A stretch of 47,931 bases of DNA from Candidatus Levyibacteriota bacterium (lineage in GTDB: Bacteria; Patescibacteriota; Microgenomatia; Levybacterales; UBA12049). Where the stretch lies: the NCBI GenBank assembly GCA_009695045.1, contig SIBS01000004.1:1-47931 (forward strand), in the 5' to 3' direction. The notes below the pieces were generated by a model that saw only the letters and a list, made by a program, of their open reading frames with translations, was not told where the DNA came from and made no database searches. Of this stretch, positions 26,599-34,128 are shown piece after piece (the first letter of the stretch is position 1; each line of letters begins with the position of its first letter). The position numbers and the translations under genes were made by a program.

Positions 26599-26977
26599 AA
26601 TACTTCTCCTACTACTATCTATTGCAGGGTTTTTTGATAGCAGCTATCTTACAATACTTCACTATAAAAATATAATTCCACCATGCAGCATGGCAAAAGG
26701 TTGCGAAACGGTATTAAATAGTCAATTTTCAACAATTTTATCTATTCCAATTGCGCTTATAGGTAGTCTATATTTCTTATCGCTGATATTTATAAATATT
26801 CTCGGATCCTATCATTATCTTAAAATCTTATCCTTTTTAGGAGTCTTAATTTCTATTATTTTATTTCTAATACAAGCAGTCATATTACGTGCTTTTTGTC
26901 AATATTGCATACTTTCTGAAGTAATTATATTAATTATTTTTATATTAAGTTATCGATTCCGTTCTTCTTCTACGTAG
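26579..26977 (+). CDS. VKOR-family disulfide-generating membrane protein
   Basis: A 132-aa vitamin K epoxide reductase homologue that reoxidises DsbA and passes electrons to quinone. It has about four transmembrane helices. C36 and C42 (PPCSMAKGCETVL) form the loop pair, and FCQYC (C107, C110) is the quinone-side active site. The track ORF starts at 26522, but ATG 26579 (MKLTKNKILL) fits the family and overlaps the DsbA stop. Its 3' end overlaps that of the convergent ndk by 28 bases. Confidence 0.92.
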   Translation: MKLTKNKILLLLLSIAGFFDSSYLTILHYKNIIPPCSMAKGCETVLNSQFSTILSIPIALIGSLYFLSLIFINILGSYHYLKILSFLGVLISIILFLIQAVILRAFCQYCILSEVIILIIFILSYRFRSSST

Positions 26978-27417
26978 ATACTGGAGAGATCCATCTTGTC
27001 CCACATAAAAATTTCATCATTTTTAAATATAAGCGATGATTCTTTATCTGCATTAACTGAATCCTCTGATGCATGAATAAGATTATATTGCTGACTCATT
27101 CCAAAATCACCACGAATAGTGCCTGGTTCTGCATCTCTAGACTTTGTTACCCCTATCATCTTGCGAATAGCTGATGTTGCCTCTAATCCTTCCCAAAGCA
27201 TAGCAATAACTGGATATGACTGCATATAGCTTTTTAGGCTTGGAAAAAATGGCCTGTCTTTATGATGAATATACCATTCGTCCAGGAGAACATCGGAAAG
27301 AGAAACCATCTTGAGACCAACAAGCTTAAGCCCCTTACGCTCGAATCTATGCAAAATCTCACCGATTAGACCTCTTTGTAATCCATCTGGCTTTACCAAT
27401 ACAACACTTCTTTCCAT
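26950..27417 (-). CDS. ndk: Nucleoside diphosphate kinase
   Basis: NDK (155 aa) transfers the gamma-phosphate between nucleoside triphosphates and diphosphates. MERSVVLVKPDGLQRGLIGEI is the family start and NLIHASEDS holds the phosphorylated His (about H115). The sequence is a little longer than bacterial norms at the C-terminus. It follows the M16 peptidase gene by 11 bases on the same strand and is likely in its operon. Confidence 0.96.
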   Translation of the reverse strand: MERSVVLVKPDGLQRGLIGEILHRFERKGLKLVGLKMVSLSDVLLDEWYIHHKDRPFFPSLKSYMQSYPVIAMLWEGLEATSAIRKMIGVTKSRDAEPGTIRGDFGMSQQYNLIHASEDSVNADKESSLIFKNDEIFMWDKMDLSSIYVEEERNR

Positions 27418-27428
27418 AATATATCTAT

Positions 27429-28703
27429 TTAAATTTCTAACAATTTTTCAAACGGCTTTTTATTCTCAAAGTTACCTATAATTGCAAGATTCAATCCATT
27501 TTTTACCATATACTTCTTGGCGACATTAACGACTTGATCAATAGTAACCTTATCTATTTCTATCAAAATTTTATCTGGATTGTCAATCTTATCTTCTAAC
27601 AATTCTTGATTTGCATAAAAACCAGCAACAGATCTACTATCCTCCAATTCCAAAACTAAATGACCCTTAAGATATTCTTTTGCTTTTTTTAATTCTTCCT
27701 TTGTTATCCCATGATTATCGCTTTTAATTTTCTTATATTCAGCAACTATTACCTCTACTGCTTGCTCTGTTCTTTTTGAATCAACTCCTGCAACAGAAAC
27801 CAGGCTTCCACAATCCTGATAATGATCCGATGAAGTTCTAACATAATATGCTAAGCCACGTTTTTCTCTTACTTCATGAAATAATCGACTACTCATTCCA
27901 CCACCCAGAATAGCAGAAAGCAAAGATAACGAATAACGATCCTCATGCATTGCTTGCACGGTCCTAACTCCTAATGCAATATGCACCTGCTCCGTTGTCT
28001 TATGTTTTATCATAACTTCTGGTTTTTTCTGCTCTTCTATTATCTTAATATATCCCTTTGTCTCAAACTTATCCATTTTCCCGAAATATTTTTCTACTAG
28101 TCCATTTATTTTTTTATTATCAAATCCACCAGCAACAATTACAACGATATTACTTGCTGAATAAAGACTCTTCAAGTATTCAAGGAAATCCTCTCTTGTA
28201 ATTTTATTGATGACATCTTTTTCTCCCGCAATATCCCATCCCATTGGGGTATCTCCATATAGCAATTTTTCATATATATCTCCAATTTTTCTTACCGGTG
28301 TATCTTCATATAGATTAATTTCCTCCAAGATAACACCTCTTTCTTTATCTATTTCTCGATTATCAAATAATGAATTCTTAAGCATGTCTGACAAAACATC
28401 TAATGAAAGATCGACATGAGTTGATAAAGATTTTATGTAGTATCCAGTTGCTTCTTTGCCAGTAAATGCATTTATTTCTCCACCAATTCCGTCAACAAGT
28501 GAAGCTATATCCATTGCACTTGGTCTTTTTTTTGTTCCCTTGAATGCCATATGCTCTAAGAAATGAGATATGCCACTATTTTTTTCTACCTCGTACCGAC
28601 TACCAGCACCAACCATTACCATTACCGTAGCGCTTTCAAAAGACTTCATTGGAATAGTAATGAGGCGTATTCCATTTGACAGAACTTGACGATTGTAAAT
28701 CAT
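27429..28703 (-). CDS. M16-family zinc metallopeptidase
   Basis: A 424-aa pitrilysin/processing-peptidase-like enzyme. The inverted zinc motif is ISHFLEHMAFKGT (H47, E50, H51), with a downstream Glu-rich helix (RGVILEEINLYEDTP) supplying the third ligand. The C-terminal half includes GGGMSSRLFHEVREKRGLAYYV, the substrate-binding R/Y region. This single-ORF length matches bacterial YmxG-type proteins. TATAAT lies 9 bases before the ATG. Confidence 0.94.
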   Translation of the reverse strand: MIYNRQVLSNGIRLITIPMKSFESATVMVMVGAGSRYEVEKNSGISHFLEHMAFKGTKKRPSAMDIASLVDGIGGEINAFTGKEATGYYIKSLSTHVDLSLDVLSDMLKNSLFDNREIDKERGVILEEINLYEDTPVRKIGDIYEKLLYGDTPMGWDIAGEKDVINKITREDFLEYLKSLYSASNIVVIVAGGFDNKKINGLVEKYFGKMDKFETKGYIKIIEEQKKPEVMIKHKTTEQVHIALGVRTVQAMHEDRYSLSLLSAILGGGMSSRLFHEVREKRGLAYYVRTSSDHYQDCGSLVSVAGVDSKRTEQAVEVIVAEYKKIKSDNHGITKEELKKAKEYLKGHLVLELEDSRSVAGFYANQELLEDKIDNPDKILIEIDKVTIDQVVNVAKKYMVKNGLNLAIIGNFENKKPFEKLLEI

Positions 28704-28791
28704 AAGACAATTATTATAACACTACTCTATTTATTTTGCCAAGCGAAAAATATAATATTTATATAAATAAAAAGGCGTATCCAATCTTAAA

Positions 28792-30543
28792 CTACATTTT
28801 TTCTGGAACAGGTATTCCAAGAATCTTAAGACCATCACGTAAAACTATTCCTACAGCAGTAGTTAAATGTATCCTAAACCCTCTTTGATCTGATTCCAAA
28901 ATTTTGTGCTTTTGATAAAAAATATTAAATTGCTGGGCAAGACTAAATAAATAAGTACATAAAATATGTGGTGAAAACATATTAGCTGATTCATTTATCA
29001 CATCCGCATACTGAATAATCATTCGAAGTAATAATAATTCATCCTTGCTACTAGACTCTGGTATCTGGAAAATAAACTTATCCATGCTTTCTATTTCTAA
29101 TCTTGCAAGAATACTCTGAGTCCTCACATATGCATATTGCAAATAGGGACCAGAATTACCATCTAGAGATATTGATTCATCGAAGTTGAATAATACATCA
29201 GATCCAAGTGAAAATTTAAGCAGAGAGTACTTCACAGCCCCTAGTGCTACTTTCTCCGATGAGTCCTCACTCATTTTTACATAACGATCTTGAATTTGAT
29301 GCATTGATTCATCTAATAACCATTCGCCTGTAATCACGTTTCCCTTTCGACTAGACATTTTTCCCTCTGGTATGCGAACCATACCATGCGATATGTGTTT
29401 TGTCTTTACCGCAATATCTGGATAAATTAACTCTAGCGCTTTAAGAAGGACTCGAAAATATTCATTAATTTCATTTCCCGTGACTATAACTGACATGTCA
29501 TAAGAAAAATCTTTATATTTACGAGGAGCCAGTCCTAATTCCTTTGCTTCATAAGTAGGAAGTCCTAATGAATTTATAAAAACACGATTATGTAATCCAT
29601 ATTTTTCTCCTGGGAAAATAATTGCACCATCACTTTCTTCAAAGATACCCTTTAATTGATACTCTTTGACAATCTTTGACCCTTCTGGACCCACTTCACT
29701 TTCAAAATAATAATTATCAAATTTTGTTCCTAATCTAGCATAAATTGTTTCAAAATATTTCAAGCTCCATTCACGTCCAACATTATATGCAGGCATAACT
29801 TCTATGTCTTTGTCATATATTTTTTTATTAAGTACCTTTATTTGCTCTGCAGCCTGAGAATCATCCTCAAATGCTCTTGATCCATATGAATAAGCGTCTC
29901 CTAAAAATTTTATCTTCTCATGAAGACTCTTCTCTTCAAGATTTGCTATTCTCAAGACTAGATCTTGCCCAGATTTATTTTCTAAATTCTGCATAAATCC
30001 CCACACTGCTTTCGCAACATGCATCCCTACATCACCTTGATAAATTACCCTACGAACATTCGCACCTTGTGCCTCAAGTAAACGAGAAAGCGATTCACCA
30101 ACGATATTACTATAGAGATGGCCTATGTGAAATTCCTTAAAAGGGTTAGTATCCGTAAACTCTATCATTATTTTTTCTCGATTCCTTGTTTTAATTGCCA
30201 AATCAATCTGTTTATTATCTATCAGTAAGCCGATTGAGGTGCTAATAAATTTCTTTGACAACCAGAAATTTATAAAGCCAGGATTAACAACATTTATCTC
30301 GTCTATAATCTCATCATTTAAAGCAAGATATCGTTCTTTTATTATTTCAGCAAGATCTAATGAGGAAGAAGCAATGTTGTTTTTTATCGCATCCACCGAC
30401 AACTGCATCGCAATGCTTGTTGTGTAATCCGCATGCTTAAGACTAGTTGGATGAGTAACTTTTACATTTTTATCAAATAATCCCAAACCAATCAGAATAT
30501 ATATTAGCTGATCTGCGATATGCTCACTTACATCAAGTATCAT
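28792..30543 (-). CDS. argS: Arginyl-tRNA synthetase
   Basis: ArgRS (583 aa) is a class I synthetase charging tRNA-Arg. Signatures are EFTDTNPFKEFHIGHLYSN (HIGH at about 139-142), the QGDVGMHVAKAVWGF region, the KMSSRKGNV loop in place of KMSKS, and a C-terminal DALR anticodon-binding domain ending LKILGIPVPEKM. TATACT lies 6 bases before the ATG, implying a leaderless mRNA. A tRNA-Arg gene is 5 kb away. Confidence 0.97.
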   Translation of the reverse strand: MILDVSEHIADQLIYILIGLGLFDKNVKVTHPTSLKHADYTTSIAMQLSVDAIKNNIASSSLDLAEIIKERYLALNDEIIDEINVVNPGFINFWLSKKFISTSIGLLIDNKQIDLAIKTRNREKIMIEFTDTNPFKEFHIGHLYSNIVGESLSRLLEAQGANVRRVIYQGDVGMHVAKAVWGFMQNLENKSGQDLVLRIANLEEKSLHEKIKFLGDAYSYGSRAFEDDSQAAEQIKVLNKKIYDKDIEVMPAYNVGREWSLKYFETIYARLGTKFDNYYFESEVGPEGSKIVKEYQLKGIFEESDGAIIFPGEKYGLHNRVFINSLGLPTYEAKELGLAPRKYKDFSYDMSVIVTGNEINEYFRVLLKALELIYPDIAVKTKHISHGMVRIPEGKMSSRKGNVITGEWLLDESMHQIQDRYVKMSEDSSEKVALGAVKYSLLKFSLGSDVLFNFDESISLDGNSGPYLQYAYVRTQSILARLEIESMDKFIFQIPESSSKDELLLLRMIIQYADVINESANMFSPHILCTYLFSLAQQFNIFYQKHKILESDQRGFRIHLTTAVGIVLRDGLKILGIPVPEKM

Positions 30544-30612
30544 AAAGCAAGTATATCATTGCAATTAGTAAATTAAGGATAAATCACGACCACAAAGCTA
30601 AAACCACCTATT

Positions 30613-30639
30613 GACATTGCATTAGGCGATTGTTAATCT
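30613..30639 (+). promoter_or_regulatory. Promoter of the receiver-like gene
   Basis: TTGACA and TAATCT are separated by 17 bases. The -10 ends 6 bases before ATG 30646, again predicting leaderless RNA. Confidence 0.5.
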
Positions 30640-30645
30640 AACGCT

Positions 30646-31008
30646 ATGCAGCATTTGCTAATTATCGACAATGACATGCCTCAAAATTTCATCACTATTC
30701 TTAAATCAGAAAATTTTCATTTAACCTGCGCGCTAGATGGAAAAACTGGACTAGAAAAAGCTAAAGAAAAACCAATAATGATACTCTTAGCCCAAATGCT
30801 ACCAGACATAAGTGGAAACGAAGTACTTAAATTACTAAAATCAGATGATATTACAAAAAATATCCCAGTAGTTATCCTATCTAATCTTAGTGATCAGGAA
30901 AGAATAAGTGAAGCACTTGCTCTTGGTGCAATAGAATATATTATCAAATATCTAGTTAGCGCTGAAGATCTTGCTAAAAAAATAAGAAAAATTATACCTC
31001 AAGAATAA
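30646..31008 (+). CDS. Stand-alone receiver-like protein lacking the phospho-Asp
   Basis: A 120-aa CheY-like receiver fold: LLIIDNDMP (acidic pocket D8/D10), ILLAQMLPDISGNEVL, PVVILSNLSD and a late Lys in YIIKYLVSAEDL (K101). The phospho-acceptor Asp that normally precedes x-M-L-P-x-x-S-G is Ala here (A49, codon GCC). Such pseudo-receivers cannot use the usual phosphorylation and often act by constitutive protein contacts. No output domain or histidine kinase is present nearby. Confidence 0.85.
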   Translation: MQHLLIIDNDMPQNFITILKSENFHLTCALDGKTGLEKAKEKPIMILLAQMLPDISGNEVLKLLKSDDITKNIPVVILSNLSDQERISEALALGAIEYIIKYLVSAEDLAKKIRKIIPQE

Positions 31009-31226
31009 AATATTAACAAAATCCCATTACTTAAATCATATTTATTTTATAAAAACTGGAACAAATTATTCAGAGATTTTAAATCAGACAAACATATCTA
31101 TTTATATCAAAATCTAGCACTAAAAAAGTTATACTGATTAAAATAATGCTATTTTATAAAATCTATTAATTAGCAATTATAATTATGAAGTGATAATAAT
31201 AAAACGGGTTGATATAGCAATCCTTT

Positions 31227-32093
31227 TCAATATATAGCTTCTATACTACTTCCATTTGTTATCAAATCTATATCGCCTAAGGTATCTGTTCTTAGTACTA
31301 AGATATGCTTCTTTGTTAATAAGTTAAGTATCTCAGATGATGGATGCCCGTATGAGTTTTTTCCCACAGATATGATTGCAATCCGTGGATTAAGTATGGC
31401 AATAAGACGCTCATCAAGGCCAAATCGCGATCCATGATGTGGAACCTGTAATACTGAGACCGTATCATGATACTTACTTAATGCATCATTTAATGGATTA
31501 GCCTGACTATCGCCAGTAATCATAAATTTTATACTTCCATATGAAATACGAAATACAAGCGAACCAAACTCCCTACTCTCCCCAATTTTACCATTCGGAC
31601 TTGTCTTATTAAGTAAATCTCTTGATGGACTTATTATCTCTATTCCTACACCATCAGAAGTTGTAAATTTATCCCCTGCTGTTACATAGCGAGGCTTTAA
31701 ATTCATTCTAGTAATAACTTCTTTAAAGAAAATGAATGAGGGAATTGGATTATCCAATTGCTCTGTGCTAAATGAAGACACATTAAATTGCTGCAAAACA
31801 TCAATAAGACCAATAAAATGATCTTCATGTGGATGAGAAAGGAAAACTTCTGAAATATTCCTCTCCCAAAAGGGTAAGTGTCTATGTAAACAGTCTATAA
31901 TTTTCTTATCTGGTCCGCCATCAATAATAAAATTAATGCCACTTGGAGTTCTCAGCAATACTCCATCTCCTTGACCAACGTCACAAAATACAACATGAAG
32001 CTTACCATCAAAAAAAATATATCTTTGATAAATTATCATTCCAAAAAGAACAAAAAGAATACAAAAACTACCTATCAATATTTTTTTTAGCAT
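31227..32093 (-). CDS. ComEC-type metallo-beta-lactamase domain protein
   Basis: A 288-aa protein with an N-terminal transmembrane helix (about residues 5-25) and a metallo-beta-lactamase fold. It opens with HVVFCDVGQGDGVLLRTPSG and carries the metal motif SHPHEDHFIGL (about 86-96), plus MITGDSQ and VPHHGSRFG. This is the domain usually fused to the C-terminus of ComEC, where it is thought to process incoming DNA. Here it is a separate gene overlapping the ComEC membrane gene by 26 bases, with its own ATG. Confidence 0.9.
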   Translation of the reverse strand: MLKKILIGSFCILFVLFGMIIYQRYIFFDGKLHVVFCDVGQGDGVLLRTPSGINFIIDGGPDKKIIDCLHRHLPFWERNISEVFLSHPHEDHFIGLIDVLQQFNVSSFSTEQLDNPIPSFIFFKEVITRMNLKPRYVTAGDKFTTSDGVGIEIISPSRDLLNKTSPNGKIGESREFGSLVFRISYGSIKFMITGDSQANPLNDALSKYHDTVSVLQVPHHGSRFGLDERLIAILNPRIAIISVGKNSYGHPSSEILNLLTKKHILVLRTDTLGDIDLITNGSSIEAIY

Positions 32094-33348
32094 ATATCTG
32101 CTTCAGTCCCATAACGATACTTACTAATAAGCAGTAATATCCAATTATAATTGGTACTGAAGCCTTCTCAATAACGATACCTATTGGAATATCGCCAAAA
32201 AATTGGGTAATAAATATAAAGTAAGAAAGGAATGGAATTGATAAAAAAAGAATAAATTTTCCAATAATTGGTATAAAAAGTCCAATTACCCCAACAAAAC
32301 TACCAATTACCATTAAAGGCGGAATAACCCACAAAACTAATGGATTAACTACTAACGAAATTAATGAATATGTACCAAAATTTACAAGCAGAATTGGTAT
32401 CGTAGCCAATTGTGCAGATATAGTGGTTAGAATATCAGCTCCAATAGGACTATTTATCAGAAACTTTTCTATTCGCAAGGGTAGAGCTTTTGGTAAAAAT
32501 AATATGCCCAAAGTTGCAGCAAAAGAAAGTTGAAATCCTATATCGAAAAGCAAATATGGCCAAAATAAAAGCATCATCCATCCCGTTAATAATACTATAT
32601 ACCAGCTAAGAACCTGTCTTCCCATTATTTGTGCTGAAAAAACAAGCCCACCCATTATTGACGCACGCAAAATTGAGGCTTCTAAGCCAGAAAAAACTGC
32701 ATAAAAAGCAATCACAAATAAAGTAAGGATCAATGCATATTGCCGTTTGAAAAAAACAATAAAAAGATTACTTACAAACGCTGCAACAAGCGTGACGTTC
32801 ATTCCCGAAGCGGCAACAACATGTAATACTCCGGATATACGAAGTTTATCCATAAACTCATTCGACATATCCTCTTTTATACCAAAAACAATTCCCAATA
32901 GTAGGCTTGCATGTGTCTTTGGGAGCGTATTTCTATATAATGATATTGTCTTTTGGCGGACTATATAAGTAGCTGCTAATATATTGTTTTGATCTTTTTT
33001 CTGAGCCTCAATTTGGGGCAAAAACATTGATAATGCAACCCTTTTTCTATCTAGCACTTGGTCATTTTGATTGCTAATATCAGGCGTGATAGTTTTATGA
33101 ACTCTACCTGAAATATAAATAGTTTGTCCATAATGAAATAATGGAAAATGATTTGCTCGTATAAAAACACGCTCACCATTTGCTAGTATCACTGATAATT
33201 CTTGGAATCTTCCTTTTTCACGCGGCTGAGTAAGTAACGTTGTACTAAAATTAAGCATTTGACCATCAATAATGCTATGTTGTTTATAGTAGAAAATATA
33301 GAATCTAAAAAGTAAAACAACAATTATAAAAAAAATAAAAAATTTCAT
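32068..33348 (-). CDS. comEC: ComEC/Rec2 competence membrane channel
   Basis: The DNA-translocation channel half of ComEC. An N-terminal OB-like extracellular region (RVFIRANHFPLF, IYISGRVHK) is followed by the Competence domain LHVVAASGMNVTLVAAF and a polytopic membrane region including LRASIMGGLVFSAQ. ATG 33348 (MKFFIFF) is preferred over the TTG at 33381. It lacks the C-terminal nuclease-like domain, which is the next gene. It lies downstream of ComEA on the same strand. Confidence 0.93.
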   Translation of the reverse strand: MKFFIFFIIVVLLFRFYIFYYKQHSIIDGQMLNFSTTLLTQPREKGRFQELSVILANGERVFIRANHFPLFHYGQTIYISGRVHKTITPDISNQNDQVLDRKRVALSMFLPQIEAQKKDQNNILAATYIVRQKTISLYRNTLPKTHASLLLGIVFGIKEDMSNEFMDKLRISGVLHVVAASGMNVTLVAAFVSNLFIVFFKRQYALILTLFVIAFYAVFSGLEASILRASIMGGLVFSAQIMGRQVLSWYIVLLTGWMMLLFWPYLLFDIGFQLSFAATLGILFLPKALPLRIEKFLINSPIGADILTTISAQLATIPILLVNFGTYSLISLVVNPLVLWVIPPLMVIGSFVGVIGLFIPIIGKFILFLSIPFLSYFIFITQFFGDIPIGIVIEKASVPIIIGYYCLLVSIVMGLKQIYAKKNIDR

Positions 33349-33419
33349 TAACTGTCGCCACAGAGAGATAATTACAATCAAAAATCCCCTATTTCATAAA
33401 TCCTGCCTAATTGATGCGC

Positions 33420-34058
33420 TTAGTACACTGATATCTTATCTTTTATCTGCTCAAATACCTTACTGGACAATATCTTCTTCTTTAATAATTCATCTATTGC
33501 TGAAAATGGCCTACCATCTATAATTTTTTGTGCAGAAACTATGCCTATACCAGAAAGCGTATCCAAATCGCTTAAGCTTGCAGAATTAATATTTATCAAT
33601 CCATTTAAAGTAAAATTATCGGAGTTTCCTAAAACCGCCTTGCTATCTTGTATAGGCCTAGATACTTCTCCGATAGATGGTATGTATATCTTTTGTCCAT
33701 CAGTAATTTTCTGTGCTAAATTAATGTTTTTTGCAACCCATTTCCTATCTGCATTCCCAGATAATCCACCAGCAGATATAAGTGCATCTTGCATTCTAGC
33801 TAAATTAGTAAGTGAATACATTCCCGGATTTACCACTGATCCACTCACGTCAATAACTATTTTTTCAGCAACTTCTAAAATATTTCTTTCATCACTAGAC
33901 TCAAAAACTACTTTATTTTCAGAATTTTTTGAAAATATTAAAGTAATCAGACCATATCCAATCAATATCAAACCTATGCAACCAAGAGCTAATGGAACAA
34001 TATGAAGTCTTACCAACGGTGAATGTTCTTGCCAAAAATCTTGCAGGATTTCTTTCAT
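33420..34058 (-). CDS. comEA: ComEA-like DNA-binding competence protein
   Basis: A 212-aa membrane-anchored DNA receptor. A transmembrane helix spans about residues 20-42. An SLBB-type domain (about 68-128) has VDVSGSVVNPGMYSL... and ISAGGLSGNAD. The C-terminal helix-hairpin-helix pair (ININSASLSDLDTLSGIG, about 154-212) binds double-stranded DNA. It precedes comEC by 39 to 72 bases depending on the comEC start, making a ComEA-ComEC-MBL uptake operon. Confidence 0.93.
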   Translation of the reverse strand: MKEILQDFWQEHSPLVRLHIVPLALGCIGLILIGYGLITLIFSKNSENKVVFESSDERNILEVAEKIVIDVSGSVVNPGMYSLTNLARMQDALISAGGLSGNADRKWVAKNINLAQKITDGQKIYIPSIGEVSRPIQDSKAVLGNSDNFTLNGLININSASLSDLDTLSGIGIVSAQKIIDGRPFSAIDELLKKKILSSKVFEQIKDKISVY

Positions 34059-34128
34059 TACTTTATTTTCACTTATTATTCCCCCGTTTTAATAGCAAAC
34101 GAGTAAAATTATTAATATATTAAAATAT

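Noticed and set aside
31227-33348. Frameshifted single comEC gene
   Set aside because: The downstream part has its own ATG, membrane helix and full domain; overlap without lost sequence argues for two real genes.
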